DNA of 64,000 nucleotides from contig JABMNT010000227.1 in NCBI GenBank assembly GCA_013203595.1, forward strand, positions 1 through 64,000, written 5' to 3'. Source of the stretch: Rhodospirillales bacterium (GTDB lineage: Bacteria; Pseudomonadota; Alphaproteobacteria; Rhodospirillales; Casp-alpha2). Below, one piece after another: positions 27,953 to 34,740 of the stretch (the first letter of the stretch is position 1; each line of letters opens with the position of its first letter). The translations under genes and the position numbers were made by a program. The notes beneath the pieces were generated by a model. The model did not search any database, had not been told where the DNA came from, and saw nothing but the letters and a program-made list of their open reading frames with translations.

Positions 27953-28064
27953 TCACCAGAGACGTCGGCGCGATCTCCTAGTTTCCACTCTTCAGATTGA
28001 TTATCCGGTGGCAACAGAACCCGATGCGGATTGCCGGTTGGTGTGTCCGGCTGATAAAGCGGTG

Positions 28065-28271
28065 TCACTTCGGCATCAGTCCGTATTCGGAAGCACCGGA
28101 TGTCCATAGGTCCGTCGTCTTGCAGGCCGGGCATATGCGTTCGCCCTGATGCCGGCTGACAAACCTCTGTTGGCACATCAGGCAATTGCGCCGCCTGTGC
28201 TGATCGCTCTCGGTTGATGGCTGAGAGCGTGGCGGGTGGGAAGTATTTTTCTTGTGGTTCAATAGGTTCAT
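28065..28271 (-). CDS. small zinc-ribbon phage protein
   Basis: The 68-residue protein has a C-x2-C...C-x2-C zinc-ribbon (NCLMCQQRF and ICPACK), and the N-terminus is basic and His-rich. A strong GGGAGGA site precedes the ATG. It follows the 121-residue gene on the same strand, so it is probably read from the repressor-controlled promoter at 28725-28753. Small zinc-ribbon proteins of this kind are common beside phage regulators; their role here is not known. Confidence 0.7.
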   Translation of the reverse strand: MNLLNHKKNTSHPPRSQPSTESDQHRRRNCLMCQQRFVSRHQGERICPACKTTDLWTSGASEYGLMPK

Positions 28272-28334
28272 GGCATTCCTCCCGGAGGCACTGAAGGGTG
28301 CTTGAGACAGAGTTAAACCCCGCCGGGGACAGCG

Positions 28335-28700
28335 CTATTTGCCGGCGCGCCTTCCCTGCAGGGGGCATTGATCGAGTGCTCGCGCGGTGCCAGTGCCGCA
28401 TGGGTCATGAAGGGGGTGAGTTAAGTGTTCGTCCGCTTGATCCTGTGGCTGTAGTCCGGGGATCGGTTGGATGGTTATATTTCCGTTCCAACACTGTAAT
28501 GCCGTCTCGTGGGCGGCGATGTCGTCGGTTAAGGTGTCGCGGGCATCCTGCAAATCCGGCAGGTCACCGTACCAATGCAGGGATTCAAGCCCTTGTGTTT
28601 CGATCTCGGCCTGATCGAGAAGCTGGAGGATGTATTGGGCTGTTGTAACCGCCCGCAGGGTCATTCCGGCTTCGTCGGCGTTATGAATTTCCAGGGCCAT
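28335..28700 (-). CDS. phage early protein, unknown
   Basis: The 121-residue protein (MALEIHNADEAGMTLRAVTT) has a structured, helical, acidic N-terminal two-thirds with LQDARDTLTDDIAAHETAL and a looser, proline- and histidine-rich end. AAGGAG lies 8 bases before the ATG. It is first in a two-gene leftward operon whose promoter carries the same 17-base operator as the repressor promoter. No family was recognised. Confidence 0.6.
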   Translation of the reverse strand: MALEIHNADEAGMTLRAVTTAQYILQLLDQAEIETQGLESLHWYGDLPDLQDARDTLTDDIAAHETALQCWNGNITIQPIPGLQPQDQADEHLTHPLHDPCGTGTARALDQCPLQGRRAGK

Positions 28701-28724
28701 ATCAGTCTCCTTGCCTGAAACTGA

Positions 28725-28753
28725 AATGTACCATTAATTAGTACAAATGTAAA
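28725..28753 (-). promoter_or_regulatory. repressor-controlled leftward early promoter
   Basis: On the minus strand TTTACA (28748-28753) and TACATT (28725-28730) stand 17 bases apart. The 17-base operator GTACCATTAATTAGTAC (28728-28744) fills the spacer. The geometry is identical, base for base, to that of the repressor gene's own promoter. Confidence 0.75.
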
Positions 28754-28754
28754 C

Positions 28755-29084
28755 AAAAAATATACCCGTTTATGGAACCTGACTGTTGCCGGCAATGCAA
28801 AGCTGCCAGCCGGTGTTAGGCCCCCGCCGGGTTGGGGGCTGGCGGAGAAGCACTTTGCTGATTTGTTGCTCTGATACCTGGTGGTAGGGGGACGATCAGG
28901 AGAAGGCATCTGGACTGAAAGCCATGCTTTGACGGCGAGGGAGCCGGACACAAGGCGGATGTCGTCCGGGGGTTGTCTCTGTTCAGTGCCGCCAGGGCCG
29001 TTTCCGGCAAAAATCAGTGATCCGACTGAAATCTAAATGTGATTGTAATTCACTTCTAATTCATGCGCTTGCAGAGAGCCAGGA
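28755..29084. other. region between early operon and repressor, no clear gene
   Basis: These 330 bases hold a GC-rich imperfect hairpin (GCCAGCC near 28805 with GGCTGGC near 28847). They also contain one weak minus-strand frame (TTG at 29010, 64 residues, proline-rich at its end) that I do not support as a gene. Confidence 0.4.
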
Positions 29085-29768
29085 CTACCCGCCCAGAAGC
29101 TCGCCGGCCGGTACCACCACGTCCACGGATTTTACCTGATCAACGGGAACTTCAATATGCTGGTCGTAATCAGGATTGTAGGAGGAAAAGACAAACAGGG
29201 TCGGTGACTTCTTGATGTATACTTTTAGCATGGCCCGCCGGATGCCGCTGTCGCCGCTGCCATCATGCAGCTGGACAATAACGTCATTTCCACGCCTGGG
29301 CTTGAGTCTGGTGTCGACAAGAACAATTTCTCCCGGAAAAAACCGGGGCACCATGCTTTCGCCCGATGCCCGTACCGCGTAGACGTCGTCGCGGCCGATC
29401 CAGACGGGCGGGCGTTTGATCAGGAAGGTATCCGTGAACTCCATGTAATCGCTGTCCCCGCATTCAACCGTGCCGAACACCGGCAAATCGGTTTTCATAT
29501 CAGATGCCATCGGAATGGTTGCAGGGGTTTGTGTCGGAAATATGTTAACCGGCGGATCGGTATGACGCATCTCGCTGTCGGTAAAGATCAGTTCAGCGGG
29601 CGTGCAGCCGAGTACGGGGGCCAGCTTGATGGCCCATTTTTCCGACAGGGTGACAGTTCCGTTTTCCAGTTTCGACAGATAATTGCGCTGAGGAATGCGG
29701 GCCCGCTCGGCGAGCTCTGCCTGTGTTAAGCCCGCTTTATTGCGGAATTCTTTTAATCGGTTACCCAT
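29085..29768 (-). CDS. prophage repressor, CI/LexA-like (HTH plus S24 peptidase)
   Basis: The 227-residue protein has an XRE helix-turn-helix at about residues 4-58 (LKEFRNKAGLTQAELAERAR) and a C-terminal S24 self-cleavage domain. The Ser nucleophile is in ASGESMVPRFFPGE and the general-base Lys is in RRAMLKVYIKK. A Cys-Gly in TVECGD is the likely cleavage site. It should keep the prophage silent until RecA-driven self-cleavage. Its promoter has an operator in the spacer, and two more copies of that operator occur nearby. Confidence 0.93.
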   Translation of the reverse strand: MGNRLKEFRNKAGLTQAELAERARIPQRNYLSKLENGTVTLSEKWAIKLAPVLGCTPAELIFTDSEMRHTDPPVNIFPTQTPATIPMASDMKTDLPVFGTVECGDSDYMEFTDTFLIKRPPVWIGRDDVYAVRASGESMVPRFFPGEIVLVDTRLKPRRGNDVIVQLHDGSGDSGIRRAMLKVYIKKSPTLFVFSSYNPDYDQHIEVPVDQVKSVDVVVPAGELLGG

Positions 29769-29774
29769 GAATTT

Positions 29775-29803
29775 AATGTACCGGATAATTGTACTTGGTT
29801 CAA
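29775..29803 (-). promoter_or_regulatory. repressor gene promoter with operator in the spacer
   Basis: On the minus strand TTGAAC (29798-29803) and TACATT (29775-29780) are 17 bases apart. Operator GTACCGGATAATTGTAC (29778-29794) lies between them. This implies autoregulation by the S24 repressor. Confidence 0.75.
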
Positions 29804-29825
29804 GCCCCTGCTGTCTTCACATAAA

Positions 29826-29858
29826 GTACTTGAAAAAGGTACAAATGTAAGATAATCT
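29826..29858 (+). promoter_or_regulatory. rightward early promoter with third operator
   Basis: Operator GTACTTGAAAAAGGTAC (29826-29842) covers a candidate -35 TTGAAA (29830-29835), and a GATAAT/TAATCT -10 lies at 29851-29858. Repressor bound here would block rightward transcription into 29906 and beyond. Confidence 0.6.
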
Positions 29859-29905
29859 GAGCAGACCAGTAACCAGCAGATTTCAGACAGGGAGATAACA
29901 GAATT

Positions 29906-30250
29906 TTGGAACAGGAATTCAAAAGCCCCGGATCTGCGTTCAGGCGGGGCGGTGCCCAGGCCTTTGTCGAAGAAATGATGACTGTCTTCGGTCAGGCAGA
30001 CTGGCCGATGGACGGACGCAGGCCGGGCGACTGTCCGTGCTGGACAGGTTGCGGGGATAAGCTGCTGCTTCATTTCAAGCGCTGGAATGGCCATTGCGAA
30101 ACCGCAGATCCGGCCAGTGGTTGCCACAATCTGGCGCATGTCGCGGCCACTGCCCTGTATTTATGGATGCTCGAGCAGCAGCGGGCGGGCAGGGATGACC
30201 GGCCGGGCAGCCGGGCACAGCGACTTTTGGCTGACCTGGGTCAGCACTAG
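29906..30250 (+). CDS. small phage protein, DUF5664-like (dATP/dGTP pyrophosphohydrolase-related?)
   Basis: The 114-residue protein probably starts at TTG 29906 with GGGAG 11 bases upstream. It has CPCWTGCGDK, then LLLHFKRWNGHCETADPASG and CHNLAHVAATALYLWMLEQQ. The order H-x-x-x-W...D-P-x-S-G-x-x-x-L-A-H-x-x-x-x-x-x-x-L recalls phage DUF5664 proteins, some of which hydrolyse dATP/dGTP. The match is by eye and the N-terminus differs, so the function is tentative. It is the first rightward gene after the repressor. Confidence 0.55.
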   Translation: MEQEFKSPGSAFRRGGAQAFVEEMMTVFGQADWPMDGRRPGDCPCWTGCGDKLLLHFKRWNGHCETADPASGCHNLAHVAATALYLWMLEQQRAGRDDRPGSRAQRLLADLGQH

Positions 30251-30321
30251 CACATCGATAAATGGCCGCCGTGTTAACCCTGGCCGGCCAGGGTGTCATC
30301 AGCAGTGACAGGAGAAGGATT

Positions 30322-30837
30322 ATGGCAAAGCGCAGGCGCAGTAAACAGCGGGTCGAGGTGGCCTTGATCACGCCGGAACGGGCAAAAAAGCCCGATGTGG
30401 TGCAAAGTTCGGGTGGTAATCATCAGATCAAGAGTTATGGAGAAAGGCTGTTTGCCCGGTCTGTTATCGATCAGCGTCAGCTGGATGCCTGGAACCGGAT
30501 TGAATACCTGGCTGAACGCGCTGAATATCATGGCCGGCCCCGGGGTTCGCATCTGGACGGCATCGGCGGCGGCGTTGAGATCGGCGAGACAGAACACTAC
30601 ATCCGGGCCCGCCAAACCCTGTCGCGGTTGTTTGCCGCTCTTGGGCTGATGGGGACGTCAACCATCGAGTTTATGGTGATCATGGGCGAAGATGCGGAAA
30701 CCTATGCGGACCGGGTTCCCGGCTGGAACCGGCACAAGATTCTGGGTGGACTGTGCATCGCCCTCGACATCGCGGCCAATGTGCTGGGGATCGGCTACCG
30801 GGAGCAGGCGCAGGAGCCGCGGCGCGAATATCACTAG
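30322..30837 (+). CDS. phage protein of unknown function
   Basis: The 171-residue protein starts at ATG 30322 behind AGGAGAAGG. It has a very basic N-terminus (MAKRRRSKQR), a middle with SYGERLFARSVIDQRQLDAW, and an all-helical C-terminus (HYIRARQTLSRLFAALGLMG, KILGGLCIALDIAANVLGIG). The C-terminal layout recalls helical domains found in alphaproteobacterial phage regulatory proteins, but I cannot name the family. It is the last gene before the late-operon leader. Confidence 0.6.
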   Translation: MAKRRRSKQRVEVALITPERAKKPDVVQSSGGNHQIKSYGERLFARSVIDQRQLDAWNRIEYLAERAEYHGRPRGSHLDGIGGGVEIGETEHYIRARQTLSRLFAALGLMGTSTIEFMVIMGEDAETYADRVPGWNRHKILGGLCIALDIAANVLGIGYREQAQEPRREYH

Positions 30838-30918
30838 GCGTGCGCCCAGATCGCCGCATTGGGCGCCGGCCAAACCGGCGGAATTACCTAAAAAAATACC
30901 TTATGTTGTATTTTTTCG

Positions 30919-30946
30919 TTGACTTGGTAACTGAATGTGGTATCGT
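30919..30946 (+). promoter_or_regulatory. candidate late promoter
   Basis: TTGACT (30919-30924) and TATCGT (30941-30946) are 16 bases apart, with TG upstream of the -10. It precedes two terminator-like hairpins and the terminase genes. It does not contain the 17-base repressor operator. Confidence 0.55.
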
Positions 30947-30976
30947 TTCCTCACTGTCCCGGAGTGCGACAGCGGC

Positions 30977-31009
30977 GCGGCAGAAGGTGAGCTCCTTTTG
31001 CCGCTTTTT
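30977..31009 (+). terminator. terminator-like hairpin 1 in the terminase leader
   Basis: GCGGCAGAAGG (30977-30987) pairs with CCTTTTGCCGC (30994-31004), 10 of 11, with a 6-base loop, then five T. It lies downstream of the candidate late promoter and before the small terminase gene. Confidence 0.8.
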
Positions 31010-31034
31010 ATATTCTCCCTGGTATCAAACTCGG

Positions 31035-31071
31035 GGCCCGCAGGTTTTTCAGAACTGCGGGCCTGATTTTT
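31035..31071 (+). terminator. terminator-like hairpin 2 in the terminase leader
   Basis: GGCCCGCAG (31035-31043) pairs perfectly with CTGCGGGCC (31055-31063), and a five-T run ends at 31071. The small terminase start codon is 15 bases later, so the hairpin is within the leader, not at an operon end. Confidence 0.75.
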
Positions 31072-31085
31072 ATGGAGACGGTAAA

Positions 31086-31493
31086 ATGGCTGCTGACAGT
31101 CCGAAGCGTGACAGACCGACACGCCAAACCGGGAAAATCACCGATGCCATTTGCCGGCGGATTGCCGAAGGCGAGAGCCTGCAATCGCTCTGTAAGGATC
31201 CAAAAATGCCATCTCTGGCATCTGTGCAGGGATGGCTGGCCGATCCGGCCAACGAAAAATTCCGGGCCCACTATGCCCGCGCCCTGGAAATTCAGGCCGA
31301 CTTTTACGCCGACCAGATCATTGAGATTTCCGATACGGAAGAGAACCCCCAGAAGGCCCGGATCCGCATTGATGCGCGCAAGTGGAAAGCCGCCAAACTG
31401 CGGCCACGGGTCTATGGCGACAAAATTCAGCAGGATCACCGCGCTGACCTGGCTTTAACAATCACCACCGGAGTGCCCCGTGCCGACGATTGA
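31086..31493 (+). CDS. terminase small subunit-like protein
   Basis: The 135-residue protein starts at ATG 31086 with GGAG upstream. Its N-terminal helix-turn-helix-like region (TGKITDAICRRIAEGESLQS, LCKDPKMPSLASVQGWLADP) and the ensuing RIDARKWKAAKLRPRVYGDK match phage small terminase/DNA-recognition proteins. It would bind the packaging site and load the large terminase. It overlaps terL by 14 bases. The frame extends far upstream, but only this start fits the hairpin leader. Confidence 0.85.
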   Translation: MAADSPKRDRPTRQTGKITDAICRRIAEGESLQSLCKDPKMPSLASVQGWLADPANEKFRAHYARALEIQADFYADQIIEISDTEENPQKARIRIDARKWKAAKLRPRVYGDKIQQDHRADLALTITTGVPRADD

Positions 31494-32790
31494 TCTGGGT
31501 TACACCCCCCGCCCGGCCTTTCGGCCCTTTCACATGCGAACCGAGAACCGGGCCTGTCTGGTTTGTCACCGACGGGCCGGCAAGACGGTGGCCCTCATCG
31601 CTGACATGGTTGACAATGCACTGCGCTGCCCGAAACCGAACGGCCGGTTCCAGTTGCTGGCGCCCCTGCACAAACAGGTCAAGGATATTGCCTGGACCTA
31701 TCTGAAGGATATGACAGCGGCGATTCTGACCCGGACCGTCAACGAAAGCGAATTATGGGTTGCTCTGCCGAGCCGGGCCGGAACGCCTGTCCGGGTGCGC
31801 CTCTATGGCACGGACGTGAACCCCGATGCCCTGCGCGGGCTGTACAGCGACGGCATGGCGCTTGACGAATATGCCGACATGAACCCGGCGATCTGGGACT
31901 CGGTTGTGCTGCCGGCGCTGGCTGATCGCGGTGGCTATCTGGTGGTCAGCGGAACCCCCCGGGGATACAACGCCTTTTACAAACGCTACCAGGAAAGTCT
32001 GCGCGACGAGCGCTGGTATTCGCTGCTGCTGAAGGCCAGCCAGTCGGCTGTTTTGTCGGCTGATACCCTCGTCGATCTGGCCCGGGAAATGCCGCCTGGC
32101 AAATATGCCCAGGAGATGGAGTGCGATTTCACCCAGGCGGCAACGGCGCAGTTTGTCCCCACGGAACTGGTGGAAAAAGCGATGGTCCGCCTCGGTCAGG
32201 CGGATGCCCGGATGCCGCGGGTCCTCGGCGTTGATGTGGCGCGCTTTGGCGATGATGCCAGTGTCCTGGTGACCCGGCGCGGCCGGGTGGTCGAAGCCCT
32301 GCAGCGTTTTACCAAGCGCGATCTGGTGACACTGGCCAATGAGGTGATGAAGTGGGCCGACAGTGTGCGCCCACAGATGATCTATGTGGACGGGGCCGGG
32401 GTCGGCGGCGGCGTTGTCGATTACCTGTCCGGGGCCGGCTATCCGGTGCGCGATGTGCAGGTTGGCGGCCGTGCCGATGACCGGGTCCGCTATCTCAATA
32501 AACGGGCTGAACTGTGGGGCGAGATGCGCGAATGGCTGGCAACTGCTCAGTTTCAGTTGCCCGATGACGAGATGAACATCCTGTGTGCGGACCTGCTCGG
32601 CCCCGCCTATAGCTACACGATGTCCGGTCAAACCGCGCTGGAGCGCAAGCAGGACATGAAAAACCGCGGCCTCGCGTCGCCGGATGCCGGCGATGCTTTG
32701 GCGCTGACCTTCTTTGAGCGGCTGGCGCCGCGCGGCCTGCGCAGCGCCGACATGGCCGAGGACGCCGAAGCCATGGAGGATGTGTGGTGA
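31480..32790 (+). CDS. terL: terminase large subunit
   Basis: The 436-residue packaging motor starts at GTG 31480 behind GGAG. The ATPase has CLVCHRRAGKTVALIADMVD (Walker A-like RRAGKT) and Walker B GMALDEYADM; the motor coupling motif is VVSGTPRGYNAFYKRY. The RNase H-like nuclease begins with VLGVDVARFGDDAS, giving the first metal Asp, and continues to SPDAGDALALTFF with the last. It appears complete and active. Confidence 0.95.
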   Translation: MPTIDLGYTPRPAFRPFHMRTENRACLVCHRRAGKTVALIADMVDNALRCPKPNGRFQLLAPLHKQVKDIAWTYLKDMTAAILTRTVNESELWVALPSRAGTPVRVRLYGTDVNPDALRGLYSDGMALDEYADMNPAIWDSVVLPALADRGGYLVVSGTPRGYNAFYKRYQESLRDERWYSLLLKASQSAVLSADTLVDLAREMPPGKYAQEMECDFTQAATAQFVPTELVEKAMVRLGQADARMPRVLGVDVARFGDDASVLVTRRGRVVEALQRFTKRDLVTLANEVMKWADSVRPQMIYVDGAGVGGGVVDYLSGAGYPVRDVQVGGRADDRVRYLNKRAELWGEMREWLATAQFQLPDDEMNILCADLLGPAYSYTMSGQTALERKQDMKNRGLASPDAGDALALTFFERLAPRGLRSADMAEDAEAMEDVW

Positions 32791-33170
32791 TGCTGGGGCA
32801 GCTGCTGCTGTTGTTCACCCAGTCACCTTACTATGCCGGCCGGAGCACCGGGCGCCTGACCCAGACGGTCCTGCCGGCGCTGATCCGGGGCGATTTTGTT
32901 TATGTTGCGGACCGGGGCTGCCTGGTCGCCTGGGCGTCCTGGGCCTTTGTCAGTGATCAGGTGCTTGATGCCATCAAGGCCGGCAATCTGATCCAGGCAG
33001 AAGATTTCGACAGTGGCGCGCACTTATTGTGTCTCGACTTTATAGCGCCCTTCGGCCATGCCATCGCCTTACACCGCGAAATACGCAGGGTCCACGGGGC
33101 AAGGAAAGCCGTTTGGTTCCGAATGACCAAAGGCGACAGATTTTGCGAGGTAGTTTCAAATGGGAAGTGA
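32790..33170 (+). CDS. HlyC/RtxC-type toxin-activating lysine acyltransferase homologue
   Basis: The 126-residue protein aligns over its length with HlyC: LGQLLLLFTQSP to LGHVSWLWASSP, TVLPALIRGDFVYV to NVLPAIRANQYALL, VAWASWAFVSD to VAYCSWANLSL, EDFDSGAHLLCLDFIAPFGH to [20 protein letters not shown]. HlyC uses acyl-ACP to fatty-acylate lysines of haemolysin A; His23 and Asp92 are its key residues. Asp (in LDFIAPFG) is kept, but the His position reads Tyr (SPYY against SPLH). ATG 32790 overlaps the terL stop (TGATG) with GGAGGA upstream. It overlaps the next gene by 11 bases. No RTX toxin is in the window. Confidence 0.82.
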   Translation: MLGQLLLLFTQSPYYAGRSTGRLTQTVLPALIRGDFVYVADRGCLVAWASWAFVSDQVLDAIKAGNLIQAEDFDSGAHLLCLDFIAPFGHAIALHREIRRVHGARKAVWFRMTKGDRFCEVVSNGK

Positions 33171-33936
33171 TTCTGGATCAAACAGCGGCGACGATGCGCG
33201 CGGCACCCAGGCCCAGCGCGGCCGGAACAATGCGGGTTATGGGGATGCACTGAGCGGAGCGTTTGGCGGCGGCAACAGCCCAGGCTCTGGTGGCGGCGGC
33301 CAGACCGTGACGATCAGCCATCCGCCGCCCGGCTCGGAAACCCTGAGCATATCGGTCCGGCCCCAGACAGCACCCACCGCGGCCAAGGCCGCCGCCAAGG
33401 CGGCAGCGGGGCTGGGCGACTTTCTGGGCAGCCTGCTGGGCCTGAACATCCTTGACGATACCCTGGGCTCGATCCCCACCCTGAACGGCCAGACCCTGGC
33501 GGAGGCGCGCAGCGAAAGGGAAGCGTCGGCAAAAGCGGCGAATGAGCCATTCTCATTACCGGGAATGAAACCGTCCTCGACAGCGCCAACACAGATGAGC
33601 TGGGGGAAGCTGAATGTGCTAGGCAGGGGTAAAGGGGGAAATGAGCCAGACGCTGCTGGGTTGACTGAGAGTAATAAGTCGGTTGATGCACCTAAAACCA
33701 CCGATACTCGCGCCACGTTAAACTCTTCAAGCGACTTTTCTGGAGCTTTTGGAGACAGCAACCGAGACACCCCAGTCGTTCAGAAGCCGCCAGTCGCGTA
33801 TAGAGCCGCACCTATCAAAACGGTAGTGCCAACGAAACCGGTGAACTCCACGTCTTCCAACGGCACGCCGAATGATGATCTGTTTGAACTTTATCGCCGT
33901 ATGTTGGGTGGTTTCTTCAGGGGATCTCGGGTTTAG
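33160..33936 (+). CDS. Gly/Ser/Pro-rich disordered phage protein
   Basis: The 258-residue protein is mostly low-complexity. Its Gly/Ser/Asn-rich N-terminus (MGSDSGSNSGDDARG...) is followed by one hydrophobic helical stretch, AAAKAAAGLGDFLGSLLGLN. A Lys/Ser/Thr/Pro-rich region follows, and then a short ordered C-terminus (DDLFELYRRMLGGFFRG). It is coupled to the acyltransferase-like gene by an 11-base overlap, making it a candidate partner or substrate. It has no RTX nonapeptides. Base composition drops toward AT-rich in its last third. No family was recognised. Confidence 0.6.
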   Translation: MGSDSGSNSGDDARGTQAQRGRNNAGYGDALSGAFGGGNSPGSGGGGQTVTISHPPPGSETLSISVRPQTAPTAAKAAAKAAAGLGDFLGSLLGLNILDDTLGSIPTLNGQTLAEARSEREASAKAANEPFSLPGMKPSSTAPTQMSWGKLNVLGRGKGGNEPDAAGLTESNKSVDAPKTTDTRATLNSSSDFSGAFGDSNRDTPVVQKPPVAYRAAPIKTVVPTKPVNSTSSNGTPNDDLFELYRRMLGGFFRGSRV

Positions 33937-34526
33937 TTATTTGCCTTTGAGATGTATCCACCCAGCTTTCGAATGATAATTCTTTCTAATAAGGCTAATG
34001 AATTTGCGACAAAGTTTGGATGCGACGAGATAGTAGCCATAGGGATGCAATGAAACACAGACAGTTCGCTTGGAAAGTGCGACTTACCTTCAATCAATTC
34101 GACTTCGCCAGGATTGGTGATTGCAAAAAAGCAAAGCTCTATTTCGTCTTCAACGACTGAGTAAAATCCCGGGCCGGTGCTAATAGTAGAAATTGGTTCT
34201 GCAGCCTCAAGTGTAACTACTTTTGCCCCCTGTAGGACGTATTCTATAGAAGCGATAAAACCTTTTCTATCTCTCTGTTTTAAAGCAAAATTTGGAGCTG
34301 TTTTGTATCGAATATTAATATTCGGAAGATGTAAATGTTCCTTCACATAGTTACCATCAATACTAACAGTAACCCGGTCCGCCACATACCCCTCGGGAAG
34401 GACAATGCGGGAATTCTCCGGCGGGATCTCGAATACGTCGATATCGCCGATACCGGGGGTTGACCCGGGCGTCTGACAGGCCGCGAGGACCAGACAAACC
34501 ATTGCCAATTTTATCCGCCTGAACAT
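33933..34526 (-). CDS. lipoprotein, probable lysogenic-conversion gene (moron)
   Basis: The 197-residue protein starts with a lipoprotein signal (MFRRIKLAMVCLVLAACQTP; lipobox LAAC), so it is predicted to be anchored in an envelope membrane. The rest is a soluble domain with no family I recognise. It is the only minus-strand gene inside the late region and is clearly AT-rich compared with its neighbours. Both are marks of a gene added to the phage and expressed from the lysogen. It overlaps the end of the preceding gene by 4 bases tail-to-tail. Confidence 0.75.
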   Translation of the reverse strand: MFRRIKLAMVCLVLAACQTPGSTPGIGDIDVFEIPPENSRIVLPEGYVADRVTVSIDGNYVKEHLHLPNINIRYKTAPNFALKQRDRKGFIASIEYVLQGAKVVTLEAAEPISTISTGPGFYSVVEDEIELCFFAITNPGEVELIEGKSHFPSELSVFHCIPMATISSHPNFVANSLALLERIIIRKLGGYISKANN

Positions 34527-34679
34527 GGGTAAATTGTAACGGGATTCCGCTGCTGAGTGAAATGGAAACCTGACCGAAAACCGGGACTGGCTGGTTGGTC
34601 GGGACAGAGTGATTTTCGAGAGAAAAACGGGAATTTCAACCGGACAGCACTGAGGCTCAATTATCAGAATTCAATTCAT

Positions 34680-34700
34680 CCCGCTCCGGCGGGTTTTTTT
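34680..34700 (+). terminator. intrinsic terminator ahead of portal gene (first of two)
   Basis: CCCGC (34680-34684) pairs with GCGGG (34689-34693), followed by seven T (34694-34700). Confidence 0.75.
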
Positions 34701-34704
34701 GTGG

Positions 34705-34726
34705 GCGCCCTCCGGGGCGCTTTTTT
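34705..34726 (+). terminator. intrinsic terminator ahead of portal gene (second of two)
   Basis: GCGCCC (34705-34710) pairs with GGGCGC (34715-34720) around a TCCG loop, followed by six T (34721-34726). The portal start is 15 bases later. Confidence 0.8.
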
Positions 34727-34740
34727 ATTGGGAAATGCAC

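Noticed and set aside
28816-29010. 64-codon minus frame between early operon and repressor
   Set aside because: TTG start, no ribosome site, proline-rich tail and no family.
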